Shown: positions 9,198-17,158 of the stretch, piece after piece | Position numbering within the stretch: the first letter of the stretch is position 1 | How the letters are laid out: each line of letters starts with the position of its first letter | Origin: DASUFP01 sp036274495 | Lineage (GTDB): Bacteria > Bacteroidota > Bacteroidia > AKYH767-A > OLB10 | Direction of reading: 5' to 3' | DNA: 38,374 bases | Assembly (NCBI GenBank): GCA_036274495.1 | Contig: DASUFP010000086.1 | Span: 1-38,374, forward strand | The notes under the pieces: generated by a model | The model's database searches: none | Seen by the model: the letters and a program-made list of their open reading frames with translations, nothing else | Told to the model about the DNA's origin: nothing | Position numbers and translations under genes: made by a program

Positions 9198-9415
9198 TTA
9201 TTTTGAACTAATTCCAAATCCATTCCACAAACCGGACAAGCTCCTTGTGTAGTGTATGCAGTATCGCCCTGGCATTTCATTGGACATTGATAACGAACAC
9301 TTGCAGTGTCAGATGCCACTATTAGTTTGTTTGAAGTGTTTTCATTTGACGAACGATTCCACGAACAGGAATATATCATTCCAGTTAATCCAATTAACAG
9401 TAGGATATTTTTCAT
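9194..9415 (-). CDS. Small lipoprotein with heavy-metal-binding motif
   Basis: A 73-residue protein with a lipoprotein signal (residues 1-17, lipobox IYSC). The mature part carries YQCPMKCQGDTAYTTQGACPVCGMDL, the CPMxC...CPVCGM form of the heavy-metal-binding domain. Both ends overlap neighbours by 4 bp (T9SS beta-propeller gene upstream, AraC gene downstream), which argues for a single transcript and coupled translation. Probably a membrane-anchored copper-binding protein that could buffer periplasmic metal or present it to the regulator; that role is inferred. Confidence 0.8.
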   Translation of the reverse strand: MKNILLLIGLTGMIYSCSWNRSSNENTSNKLIVASDTASVRYQCPMKCQGDTAYTTQGACPVCGMDLELVQNN

Positions 9416-10872
9416 TGCTTGATAAATTTTGAAGTTAATACTTTATCCAGGGAAATAATCTCAAGCAGATATAAACCTGGTTTCAAGTCTGCAACATCAA
9501 TGGAATGGTCGTAATTCAGATAGCTTTTCATACATACTTCTCCAAGTGAATTATAAATCAGAAATTCCCACACATCATCATTATTAAATCCTGAATCGGT
9601 GCGTAAGTGTAAATGGTCTTTTACAGGATTTGGGAATACTATATTCTTATTTTGTTCCAACTCATTCAAACTTGTTCCAACCTGAACATACGTACCATGG
9701 CGGTACTTCACCGTTCCTGAATTATCATCTTCCCATACAACCCATAAGTTCCCATTAAACATGGCGATGTCGGTATTTGTAACATCCCCTAAATCGACAG
9801 TATCATAACTACTGCTAAATCCAGTTAAAATATCATTAGTAAATTTTATAGGAAGTTGCGAAACCCCATTGACGTTTTGCTTCCAGACAATAGCTGCAGC
9901 CGAACCATCGGTAGCGATTCTTGGATAATTCTGTTGACTTAATCCAGGTATATTCCCAGTTAAATTTTCAACAATTCCTAACGATGTATTGGTAATAGAT
10001 GATTTGCTTAAATAAGTTCTATAATTACCAGTACCGGCACTCATAAAAGTTGAATAAAGTGTATCTCCAATAATGATTCCGTCAGGCCCGCTGGATGGGC
10101 AACTCATAATCATCCAGTTATTATTGTCAACTGCAAAACTGTTTGTAAAAGAAGAAGCTGAATCAGCTGAAATTCCTACCCATGTATCACGAATATTACT
10201 ATTGTTATTGCGATATAGCATCGTATAATTAACACCATCACCCACCAATGCCCCTGGACAACAATCACAAACTTCAGCTGAAGTACCCCAGCCACTTGCT
10301 TTTACATCAGTTTGAAATGTATTCCCAAAATCCATCGACCTTGAAACCACCCATCTCGAATCGAGAAATGAGGAGTTAAACTTCATAAATGCCACAATAG
10401 GGTTTCCAATTAGGTCAGTTGTAACAGTCGGAAAACGCGAAATGCTATCGGCAATAAATGCAAGCTCTACAGGTGTGTTAAAAGTATTTCCAGAATCAAA
10501 TGAAGTAAACAGGAACACACGGTTAGTGTCACTTGCTTCCGGCATCCGCTTTACCACTACATACACTGTATCTCCATAGGTTGCAATATCAGGTCCCATC
10601 CAACTGGCTGATGCAACTGTCATCCAAGGTGGATTCATTTTAACTGGTGTTGTAAATTGGGAACCGTTCCATTTGGAGAACATGACAGCAGCGTCACTCA
10701 TCCGTCCCCATACAACCAAAGGATTTCCCTGGCGGTCAAGAGAAATGCGAGGATGCATATTGCCGGATTGATTTGAAGATATGTTATTGCCATTTATCCA
10801 GGTTATCCCAGACTGACTCAAGGATAGAAATGGAAGGCTTATTAATAAGCATATAAATGCTATAGATTTCAT
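9412..10872 (-). CDS. Sialidase-like beta-propeller protein with T9SS sorting domain
   Basis: A 486-residue exported protein. A signal peptide (residues 1-20) is followed by Asp-box-like repeats typical of the sialidase/BNR superfamily (FTSFDSGNTF, SRSMDFGNTF, ISADSASSFT). There is no clear catalytic sialidase set. A CDCC cluster (C202, C204, C205) in SAEVCDCCPGALV looks like a metal site. The C-terminal ~85 residues are a type A T9SS sorting domain (IVFPNPVKDHLHL...LKPGLYLLEI...KFIKQ), so the protein should reach the cell surface or outside. It lies 5 bp downstream of the multicopper oxidase gene and overlaps the next gene by 4 bp. Function unknown; a copper-related surface role is inferred from context. 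Confidence 0.7.
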   Translation of the reverse strand: MKSIAFICLLISLPFLSLSQSGITWINGNNISSNQSGNMHPRISLDRQGNPLVVWGRMSDAAVMFSKWNGSQFTTPVKMNPPWMTVASASWMGPDIATYGDTVYVVVKRMPEASDTNRVFLFTSFDSGNTFNTPVELAFIADSISRFPTVTTDLIGNPIVAFMKFNSSFLDSRWVVSRSMDFGNTFQTDVKASGWGTSAEVCDCCPGALVGDGVNYTMLYRNNNSNIRDTWVGISADSASSFTNSFAVDNNNWMIMSCPSSGPDGIIIGDTLYSTFMSAGTGNYRTYLSKSSITNTSLGIVENLTGNIPGLSQQNYPRIATDGSAAAIVWKQNVNGVSQLPIKFTNDILTGFSSSYDTVDLGDVTNTDIAMFNGNLWVVWEDDNSGTVKYRHGTYVQVGTSLNELEQNKNIVFPNPVKDHLHLRTDSGFNNDDVWEFLIYNSLGEVCMKSYLNYDHSIDVADLKPGLYLLEIISLDKVLTSKFIKQ

Positions 10873-10877
10873 TTATT

Positions 10878-12590
10878 TTAATTTTTGATAATTTTCTTTG
10901 TGACGATTAAGTTGGAATTCGAAATAGTCAAGAAATATATTCCATCAGGTAAATTTGAAATATTCATTCTTGCAGGAAGCTCACTTCTTATCTCTGATAA
11001 AAGCTCACCTATGGTGTTAAATAATTGTATACTTGATTCATCAATGTTTCTTTTTGATTCAATGATTAAGCTCTCGGATGCAGGGTTTGGAAAAATTGAT
11101 ATGTCATCATTAATTTCAAACTCGGTAATACCTACTGTAGATGTATCAATGACGACAAAGCTTCCCATCATTCCTTCATCCTCATGATGCAGCATATGAC
11201 AATGATACATGTAAGGCACGGAGTCATTAGCGAAATCTTCAAATTTTGTAACGAACTCGACATATTGTTGGGGTAACACCAATACAACATCCTTTTGGCC
11301 CTGTTCATGTACCGGGACTGTATTACCGTTAACATTTAATAAATAAAATTGCACATCGTGTATATGAAAAGGATGTGCAATTCCTGTATTATTTGTTATA
11401 CGCCATTTTTCAGTATCATTCAAATAAACCGTTTCGTTTATGACTCCCATATCAAAATGAAAACCGTTTATATTAAATGGGCCCTCAACCTGCCCAACCG
11501 GACTCATCATAGTATCGGGAAGCAAATTGAAATTTCTTGAAACAGTAAATCCTGTGTAAGGAGTATTGGTAGTTAGTGATGAAGGAATGGAAGTTACAGG
11601 ACTGCCCGTTTGAGCAATTACATTTAGTTGGAGAATTTCAAAATCAGCTCCATTTAGAGGATTCAGATTATAATCCGGAATTGTGCCTCCCATCGGACCA
11701 ATCACAGTTGCCGCGCCATAAATTCCATTCTGAAATTCAGAACTAAAACTTATTAAATGAAATGTCTGGCCTGTCATGCCCTGTAAGTCCAACAATATTT
11801 CCGCACGTTCACCAGGCGCTAATCGCAATCTATTCATGGAAACTGAACTATCCAACAATCCTCCATCAGAGGCAATCATTTTGAAAGGCAAGTTTCCAGT
11901 AAAACCGAAATTGTAAACACGCGAAGAGGAACCATTGAGCATTCGCAACCTGATAACTTGTGCGGGCACATCTAAAAACGGGTCAACAACTCCATTAACA
12001 CATATAGCGGTATCCAACTCAGTAGATATTGCTATTTGATTAAGGATGTCAAATGCCTTGCTTTGAACTATAATTGGAAAATCGTCAACACCATATGTTC
12101 GCGGCAGGGTAAGGTTGGATTCAACACTGTCTTTTATTATTATCATTCCGGCAATGCCCCTGGAAACATGCAAATCCGTTTTGTTGTCACCATGAGGATG
12201 ATACCAGAATGTCCCTGCAGAATTTAAAACCTGGAAGGTTGGACTCCATGTGGCTCCCTGGAGAATAACCTGATGGGGTCCGCCATCTGCTACTGCTGGC
12301 ACATGTAAACCGTGCCAGTGAATAGTAGTAGAATTACCAAAGCCAGCTAAATTATTTGTAACGTTCATGGTTACCCAGTCCCACTTATTTATAATGAGGG
12401 TAGGTGCCAGTAAGGAGCCATTAATTCCCAGTGTAGGAGTATTAATTCCCTGGTAAAACTGAGTAACTCCATTTTGGATATTCAGGTTAAATGTTGTTCC
12501 TGTAAGGGCCGGAGGTATGGTCAATGGATTTTGACCCAAACCAGGCAGTACTATTAGACTTAATAAAATGCAATAAATAATCCTTCTCAT
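10878..12590 (-). CDS. Multicopper oxidase with T9SS sorting domain
   Basis: A 570-residue laccase/CueO-type oxidase. The signal peptide is residues 1-19. All four copper-binding histidine motifs are present: HWHG (91-94), HPHG (131-134), HPFHIH (from 406) and HCHMLHHEDEGMM (463-475), with C464 as the type 1 copper cysteine and M474 as likely axial ligand. The enzyme should therefore be active, oxidising Cu(I) or organic substrates with reduction of O2 to water. The last ~75 residues form a T9SS type A domain (ISIFPNPASESLII...GIYFLTISN...KKIIKN), placing it on or outside the outer membrane instead of in the periplasm like CueO. It sits in a tight run of T9SS cargo genes, with 1-5 bp gaps. 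Confidence 0.92.
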   Translation of the reverse strand: MRRIIYCILLSLIVLPGLGQNPLTIPPALTGTTFNLNIQNGVTQFYQGINTPTLGINGSLLAPTLIINKWDWVTMNVTNNLAGFGNSTTIHWHGLHVPAVADGGPHQVILQGATWSPTFQVLNSAGTFWYHPHGDNKTDLHVSRGIAGMIIIKDSVESNLTLPRTYGVDDFPIIVQSKAFDILNQIAISTELDTAICVNGVVDPFLDVPAQVIRLRMLNGSSSRVYNFGFTGNLPFKMIASDGGLLDSSVSMNRLRLAPGERAEILLDLQGMTGQTFHLISFSSEFQNGIYGAATVIGPMGGTIPDYNLNPLNGADFEILQLNVIAQTGSPVTSIPSSLTTNTPYTGFTVSRNFNLLPDTMMSPVGQVEGPFNINGFHFDMGVINETVYLNDTEKWRITNNTGIAHPFHIHDVQFYLLNVNGNTVPVHEQGQKDVVLVLPQQYVEFVTKFEDFANDSVPYMYHCHMLHHEDEGMMGSFVVIDTSTVGITEFEINDDISIFPNPASESLIIESKRNIDESSIQLFNTIGELLSEIRSELPARMNISNLPDGIYFLTISNSNLIVTKKIIKN

Positions 12591-12591
12591 T

Positions 12592-13281
12592 CTAATGTTG
12601 AATAATTATCTGTTCTCTTTTACTCGTATTATTATCATAAACTGATACAACATAAATTCCATCACTTAAACCATCGCACTCAATTTCACCGTTGCCATTG
12701 TTAATTGTACCATATTTTGCAACCTGGCCATTAACATTAGAAATGAAATAATTTAATGGCATTTTATTGTTAGATTTCACATTGATTTTGTCATTGACAA
12801 TTGTGGGATAAATTTCAAATTGCGAAAAATTTAAAGTGTTAATTCCTGTTGGTGCATTGACAGTATGTATGAATGTCAAGGTGTCTTTCATGCCCGGATT
12901 TACTACATCCCATACGGCATACCGGATGGTTGCAGTGCCATAATTCACATGAGCAGTGATATGCATAAGCAGGAACCCATAATTACTGGGAGGCATTGGA
13001 TTCATCATACCACTGTCGACCAGGCTTGTGTAACAAAGAAGATTATCACAAACACTGGCTTCCCAGTTGGCCGGGACGCTCTCGCTGACCTTTTGCCATT
13101 GAAGTTGAATAGTCCCGGAAGTGGTGTTTATTTGTTGAATGGTAAGTGTTGCAAGGTCTTCCATAATTCCTGTGGTACTTATGGTATCATCAGGAAATAT
13201 GGAGTAAGTCTGACCTATTAACTTAACAGGAATTGCGTTCAGGAGTATATACATGAACGCAATCATGATGCTTTTTTTCAT
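12592..13281 (-). CDS. T9SS-sorted exported protein of unknown function
   Basis: A 229-residue protein. A signal peptide (residues 1-23) is followed by a beta-rich domain (~30-140) with a CDNLLC cysteine pair and the stretch YGFLLMHITAHVNYGTATIRYAVWD, which may be an immunoglobulin-like or cupredoxin-like fold; this is not certain. The C-terminal ~75 residues are a T9SS sorting domain (FEIYPTIVNDKINV...DGIYVVSVYDN...EQIIIQH). It is flanked by the thioredoxin-like gene (2 bp gap) and the multicopper oxidase gene (1 bp gap), so the three are surely co-transcribed. It could be a partner or copper carrier for the oxidase, inferred only from position. Confidence 0.65.
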   Translation of the reverse strand: MKKSIMIAFMYILLNAIPVKLIGQTYSIFPDDTISTTGIMEDLATLTIQQINTTSGTIQLQWQKVSESVPANWEASVCDNLLCYTSLVDSGMMNPMPPSNYGFLLMHITAHVNYGTATIRYAVWDVVNPGMKDTLTFIHTVNAPTGINTLNFSQFEIYPTIVNDKINVKSNNKMPLNYFISNVNGQVAKYGTINNGNGEIECDGLSDGIYVVSVYDNNTSKREQIIIQH

Positions 13282-13283
13282 TT

Positions 13284-14066
13284 TTACAATTTGTTTAATT
13301 GTCTGGTAATAGTTTTGTCACCGACCATTAACCTGATAAAATAATGACCTGGTGCTAATGCCGAAATGTTAAATTCTTGTGTCCAATTACCAATAATATT
13401 TTCATCCAATAATACATTGACGATTTTACCTGAATTATCAACCATTTCTATTTTTAGCTGCTCCGATTTCGATACTTGAAGAGATATAGAAACATTATCT
13501 TTGGAAGGATTTGGATAAAGTGAGAAAGAGTTAACATTTTCAGGTAAGTCATTTATTCCAGTACTGCCCAGTAATGCGAGAATACTATCTCTCATAATTG
13601 TTGTATCACTTGAACTAAAACTCAACGTTGAGAACATAACCCTGTGGTCCTGCCCGCCGAGTAACACAACTGTTGGCATTCCAAATCCTCCATAATAGGC
13701 TACCTGGTATGCGCCACTATCCATCGGTGTCCAAAATGATGAAAGGTTATTTGAATTTACCCAGCTTGCTGAATAGGCACACGTAGTTGAATTCTGATAT
13801 GGGAAAGCATAACCTTTAACCATCCCAGGATATGTTTGATTTATTTTGTTACCCATGGTCTGAATTCTTTGTGCAGGTGGTGGGCAGCCTCCACAGTTGG
13901 GCATATAAAATTCAAGTACTACTGCTTTGCCTGCATCAAGGTCTGCAAATAAATCAACAAGATTACCATTGCAATCCACGCCTGCAAATGGTGTAGCTGT
14001 TTGAGCATTAGAAACTTTAATTCCAAAAATCAGGAATAAGATTGTTAGTGTTAAATTTTTCATCAT
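13284..14066 (-). CDS. Thioredoxin-like protein with T9SS sorting domain
   Basis: A 260-residue exported protein (signal residues 1-21). Residues ~25-165 form a TlpA/redoxin-like thioredoxin fold with an active-site CGGC (in MPNCGGCPPPAQR) and a cis-Pro loop (GMPTVVLLGG). The C-terminal ~80 residues are a T9SS domain (FSLYPNPSKDNVSI...PGHYFIRLMVGD...RQLNKL). A surface thiol-disulfide protein in a copper cluster may reduce or protect copper-exposed cysteines, or deliver copper as Sco-like proteins do; this is inferred. Two adjacent ATG codons (14066 and 14063) are possible starts. It is 29 bp from the upstream methyltransferase gene. Confidence 0.8.
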   Translation of the reverse strand: MMKNLTLTILFLIFGIKVSNAQTATPFAGVDCNGNLVDLFADLDAGKAVVLEFYMPNCGGCPPPAQRIQTMGNKINQTYPGMVKGYAFPYQNSTTCAYSASWVNSNNLSSFWTPMDSGAYQVAYYGGFGMPTVVLLGGQDHRVMFSTLSFSSSDTTIMRDSILALLGSTGINDLPENVNSFSLYPNPSKDNVSISLQVSKSEQLKIEMVDNSGKIVNVLLDENIIGNWTQEFNISALAPGHYFIRLMVGDKTITRQLNKL

Positions 14067-14095
14067 TGTGATTTTTATAGTTTTAATTAGTTTAT

Positions 14096-14797
14096 TTATA
14101 ATTTTCTGAAGTAACCATGGGAAAACCGGTTTCCGTATAATATGAAAACTGACTCTGGTTTATCTTCGAAGAATATATCACAAGCAGCTTTCACACCTGG
14201 ATTAGAATTTGTCCCATCAATTGTTTTTTCCTTATCGTGATAATCCATTAACAGGCATACTGCCCCAATTGACATTCGTTTGTAAACATTTTCCAGCAAG
14301 TGGAGAATGATATCCATAAACTCAACCTGGTCACCACCATATCCTGCATCTATATGCAGAAAAGCTAATTGGTCAGGGAGTTCTGAAGGGATGGTCGAAC
14401 TGAATAAACCTTTGTGAATTATTGGCAGTGGCAAATTGAATTTTGCAAAGTTTTCAGTGAATTGTTTTTGCGTTTGCCATCGTTCATCGAATTTATCGTA
14501 AACATGAAAACTTTTATTTGAGTTTGAATGTTTTAAGATAGATTGAATTTGAAGTGCACTATTGCCATAGTGACTGCCAAATTCTGCAACATCACCTTCC
14601 ACTTTATGAATCAATACTTCGTTCAACAAATGAAAGAGATTAATTCGTTGCTCCAGGGTTATCATTTCATTTGCATCACCCTTCGCTGAAATTTCAATTT
14701 CCAGATTGAAGGAATGTAACAACCAGTTTAATGGACTCAGACCCTTTAACAGAAGTTTCTGCTTCCTGGTTAATTCGTTATAATATTTGTAATCCAT
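14096..14797 (-). CDS. TylF/MycF-like class I SAM-dependent methyltransferase
   Basis: A 233-residue cytoplasmic protein without signal. The SAM-binding region GDVAEFGSHYGNSALQI (from about residue 88), the acidic loop HVYDKFDERW, the metal-site region FLHIDAGYGG and the late motif GAVCLLMDYHDKEKTIDG match the TylF/macrocin O-methyltransferase family, which often modifies sugars. Family length is about 230-270, so it looks complete. It is unexpected between copper-resistance genes. Possible explanations are modification of a surface glycan or of a secreted metallophore, or simple passenger status. The gene begins directly next to a triple 7-bp repeat and downstream of a predicted terminator. 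Confidence 0.7.
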   Translation of the reverse strand: MDYKYYNELTRKQKLLLKGLSPLNWLLHSFNLEIEISAKGDANEMITLEQRINLFHLLNEVLIHKVEGDVAEFGSHYGNSALQIQSILKHSNSNKSFHVYDKFDERWQTQKQFTENFAKFNLPLPIIHKGLFSSTIPSELPDQLAFLHIDAGYGGDQVEFMDIILHLLENVYKRMSIGAVCLLMDYHDKEKTIDGTNSNPGVKAACDIFFEDKPESVFILYGNRFSHGYFRKL

Positions 14798-14798
14798 T

Positions 14799-14819
14799 TT
14801 AAGATTTAAGATTTAAGAT
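14799..14819. repeat. Three perfect tandem copies of the 7-mer TTAAGAT
   Basis: Three adjacent TTAAGAT units begin 2 bp before the ATG (14797) of the methyltransferase gene, in its 5' leader on the minus strand. Copy-number change by slippage would alter spacing or secondary structure near the start codon. Whether copy number actually varies is unknown. Confidence 0.75.
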
Positions 14820-14839
14820 TTAATAAACTATGGGGTGCT

Positions 14840-14866
14840 AAAAAACTCTGTATTGATAAATACAGA
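14840..14866 (-). terminator. Intrinsic terminator downstream of the HYC_CC_PP-like gene
   Basis: On the minus strand a perfect 8-bp stem (TCTGTATT / AATACAGA, 14847-14854 with 14859-14866) closes a 4-nt loop and is followed by six T residues (14845-14840). It lies between the 129-aa protein gene and the methyltransferase gene and would separate the two into different transcripts, at least in part. Confidence 0.65.
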
Positions 14867-14904
14867 CCAGCAGCAGCAAATAATTTAATTTGGATTCTTA
14901 AATC

Positions 14905-15294
14905 TCAAATGAGAAAGGACCCGGTACGAACGAAAAGGGGTTCTTTAGATATTAATGGAGGTGGGATTTCAAATTGGTAATGTTGGAGAATAAACTCACA
15001 TGACAAAATATTCTGCCGGTAAAAGTTTAAAAGAAATGCAACCTTAGCCACAGGTTGCTTTAAATTGCATTCATATGTGGTTTTTGAAAACTCATCACTC
15101 GCTTTAAGATGAAAACTTGAATCTTCACAACAGTTTGGCTTCATAGTTTCTTTACCACAGCCACATTTCGACTTTTTGTCAATATTCAATTCGATGGAGG
15201 AAAGCTTGCCACCACACCAATGAATGTTAACTGCCATTCCGGAGTTGGCAATTAAAAAAAGAAAGAGTAGAAGTAACGTGCTTACTTTTTTCAC
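14905..15294 (-). CDS. Small exported Cys-rich protein, HYC_CC_PP-like family
   Basis: A 129-residue protein from a GTG start, with a signal peptide (residues ~1-21, ending SGMA). The mature part has NIHWCGGKLSSI, then CGCGKE, then PNCCED and later a PP pair (FEIPPPLIS). This spacing fits the small Bacteroidota family informally named for HYC, CC and PP motifs, often found next to copper efflux genes. Cysteine and histidine content suggests metal binding. It is the most upstream gene of the metal cluster, transcribed away from the recombinase region. Function not established. Confidence 0.65.
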   Translation of the reverse strand: MKKVSTLLLLFLFLIANSGMAVNIHWCGGKLSSIELNIDKKSKCGCGKETMKPNCCEDSSFHLKASDEFSKTTYECNLKQPVAKVAFLLNFYRQNILSCEFILQHYQFEIPPPLISKEPLFVRTGSFLI

Positions 15295-15441
15295 TAATGG
15301 CTTATTTTAGATTGGCATTCAGTCAAATTCATGATAGCTGGCTATAAATATATGTTTTTCATCTGTATTATGGTGAAAAAACTTAAAAAAACCTATTTAA
15401 TAAATTGTATATCAATATGATATAAAATTTAAGATTTGGCA

Positions 15442-15469
15442 AAAAATTTTGGAGAAAAAATTTTGGAGA
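15442..15469. repeat. Two perfect tandem copies of a 14-bp unit (AAAAATTTTGGAGA)
   Basis: Units at 15442-15455 and 15456-15469 are identical. Each contains the palindromic core AAAATTTT followed by GGAGA, giving a 14-bp periodicity upstream of the recombinase operon. It may be a protein-binding repeat or simple AT-rich sequence; I cannot distinguish these. Confidence 0.6.
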
Positions 15470-15573
15470 TGGTTGGTTTTAAAAGTTTGGTGATTTTTTT
15501 CAAAAAATTGAAACGCGACTCTGCTGACTTTTTAATAGGGGTCTTGTTTTGCCAAAAATGAAAAGATACGACC

Positions 15574-15613
15574 CTTAATTAAGAGGCTTATTTAGCAAGC
15601 CTAATTAAGCCTC
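15574..15613. repeat. Palindrome CTTAATTAAG plus inverted repeat GAGGCTTA...TAAGCCTC
   Basis: A 10-bp palindrome (15574-15583) adjoins an 8-bp perfect inverted repeat (15583-15590 and 15606-15613) with a 15-nt spacer that contains AAGCCTAA, a partial third copy of the arm. Clustered inverted arms about 105 bp upstream of a serine recombinase operon resemble res/operator sites. As an RNA hairpin it lacks a following T-run, so a terminator is less likely. Confidence 0.5.
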
Positions 15614-15718
15614 TGTAAGTTTTCAAATTGAAATTTTGTAGATAAAGAGTTTTCCGTGGTTCTAAGTTCGAATTTAATTAACCTGTAAGATTTCCAGGTC
15701 AACATTTGTATCTAATAT

Positions 15719-16081
15719 ATGGAAATTGATTTTCTACCTGCTGAAATTAAAAAATTGCTCCTGGGTATAAATCTTGCGACAATTAAATCAGAACCTGTGA
15801 TGACCATTGACAGATGGAAGGTATATGATGCCGGTTCAGTACCACATGTCATCTACGACCACCGAACAAAAAACTACCAGATTAATGGAAAGTTAAACGA
15901 GAAAATAGTTGTCCGATTTTTTATTACTCCAAAGCAATCAATCATTAAAATCAAATACTACTATTTGAAAGGTACGGATGAAGAACTGGCTTATTATGTA
16001 GTAATGGAATTGATATCAAGAGTTGCAAGGAAATATCCATTGGATGCGAATTATGTAATTAAAAAACTGAAATATATATGA
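15719..16081 (+). CDS. Unknown 120-aa protein coupled to a serine recombinase
   Basis: A 120-residue soluble protein I do not recognise. There is no signal or membrane segment. It has mixed alpha/beta character, with strands KVYDAGSVPHVIYDHRTK and VVRFFITPKQSIIKIKYYYL and a C-terminal helix (YYVVMELISRVARKYPLD). Its TGA overlaps the ATG of the recombinase gene by 4 bp (ATGA), so the two are almost certainly co-translated. This pairing suggests an accessory, regulatory or directionality role in recombination, inferred from coupling only. Confidence 0.6.
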   Translation: MEIDFLPAEIKKLLLGINLATIKSEPVMTIDRWKVYDAGSVPHVIYDHRTKNYQINGKLNEKIVVRFFITPKQSIIKIKYYYLKGTDEELAYYVVMELISRVARKYPLDANYVIKKLKYI

Positions 16082-16641
16082 AAGTCGCGTGCTATTTACG
16101 GGTCAGTACAACCCTACAAACTGTGGACCACCAGAGAGGACTTTTAGAGAAGTACATTTCGGACAAAGGTTGGACATGTGATTTCTACGAGGAAGTGGAA
16201 AGTTCAAGAAAAACCAGGCCGGTTAAAGCTGCTATGCTTCAGAAATTACGAAATCATGATTATGATGGAGTAGTAGTTGCCAGGCTGGACCGTTTCGCGA
16301 GAAGTAGTCGTGAATTGATTATGGATATTGACGAAATACTTAAGAAAAATATCTTCTTCGTTTCTGTTCTTGATAATCTTGATTTCACAACTGCCAGTGG
16401 CAAGCTGCACTTCCATTTACTTTGTGCCTTTGCAGAATTTGAGAGGTCTTTGATTTCTCAACGTGTGAGACTTTCACTTTTGCGTATCAGAGAAAAAGGC
16501 CAAAAGTTAGGTCGACCTACTGGTTCTAAAGACCGTGGTAAACGTAGAAAAAGTGGATATCTACTGCATCAGGCACGGAAACGGCAGCAGAAGGACCAGG
16601 ATGCAGGTAACTATAAACATATAGAGGAATATCTCAAATAA
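16078..16641 (+). CDS. Small serine recombinase (resolvase/invertase family)
   Basis: A 187-residue protein with an intact resolvase catalytic domain: YLRVSTTLQTVDHQR at the N-terminus with R8 and the nucleophile S10, VVARLDRFARSSRE with the conserved arginines, and AFAEFERSLISQRVR in the E-helix region. After GQKLGRPTGS comes a basic tail (DRGKRRKSGYLLHQARKRQQ) that would contact DNA; a canonical helix-turn-helix is not obvious. Size fits small resolvases/invertases rather than large serine integrases. Likely acts on sites in the upstream intergenic region for inversion, resolution or movement of the block; target not shown by the sequence. Confidence 0.88.
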   Translation: MKVACYLRVSTTLQTVDHQRGLLEKYISDKGWTCDFYEEVESSRKTRPVKAAMLQKLRNHDYDGVVVARLDRFARSSRELIMDIDEILKKNIFFVSVLDNLDFTTASGKLHFHLLCAFAEFERSLISQRVRLSLLRIREKGQKLGRPTGSKDRGKRRKSGYLLHQARKRQQKDQDAGNYKHIEEYLK

Positions 16642-16657
16642 CTTGAACAAACCTCCT

Positions 16658-17158
16658 ATGAATAATTCCTTGAAAAAACTTAATTTGAAAATGCCCCTAA
16701 AGCAATTTCAACCCCCACTGTTTAAATTCTTTGAACAATTAGTAATTTGTTTGGTCCTGATGATGGCCATGATAAATTGTACTTGCCAAGCACAATCGGA
16801 ATCAAAACCCTGGTCAAATCCTGTCTTGTTATATGGTTCTAATTTTGGAGAAGTATTTCAACAATTGTATTTGACCAGCAAGTATGATTTAATGCTTAAT
16901 CTAACATCTCAGGGAAACAGGCAGTTTTATGGCGACTCAGCTATCCTTGCGTATTACAAGCAAATGCAATTTGCATATCCTATTAAACTGGTATCTCACA
17001 ACCGAGATGGCAATAAGTACCAGCTGTTTTATAAAGCATATATAAATGCAACCGTACATAAGATAATTATGGACATTATCGTTGAACACGACACTGCCAG
17101 GCTGGTTTTGCCACCAAAGTTTTATGAATCAAAATATCATCTACTTGGAATTCACTGA
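16658..17158 (+). CDS. Unknown exported or lipid-anchored protein
   Basis: About 166 residues from the ATG at 16658; a TTG at 16643 would add five residues. A long N-region is followed by a hydrophobic segment (LVICLVLMMAMINCTCQAQ) that ends in an NCTC lipobox-like or AQA signal-cleavage site. The mature part (~125 residues) has YGSNFGEVFQQLYLTSKYDLMLNLTSQ and YGDSAILAYYKQMQFAY, which recalls small exported DUF4783/NTF2-like folds, but I would not assign it. It is 16 bp downstream of the recombinase gene, and its 3' end overlaps the next gene by 35 bp. Confidence 0.55.
   Translation: MNNSLKKLNLKMPLKQFQPPLFKFFEQLVICLVLMMAMINCTCQAQSESKPWSNPVLLYGSNFGEVFQQLYLTSKYDLMLNLTSQGNRQFYGDSAILAYYKQMQFAYPIKLVSHNRDGNKYQLFYKAYINATVHKIIMDIIVEHDTARLVLPPKFYESKYHLLGIH

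Larger units (their letters stand above)
15295..15718. other. 424-bp divergent intergenic region between metal cluster and recombinase block
   Basis: No convincing gene is present. The region is very AT-rich and separates two divergent units, so it must hold promoters both ways. A weak -7-like TGAATTTG (minus, 15331-15324) precedes the 129-aa gene. It also contains a perfect 14-bp tandem repeat (15442-15469), a 10-bp palindrome and an 8-bp inverted repeat (15574-15613). These could be recombination or operator sites for the serine recombinase encoded just downstream. Confidence 0.6.

Noticed and set aside
15295..15718. CRISPR array or IS ends in the AT-rich intergenic region
   Set aside because: The repeats are two short tandem copies and one inverted repeat, with no spacer pattern, no cas genes and no transposase.
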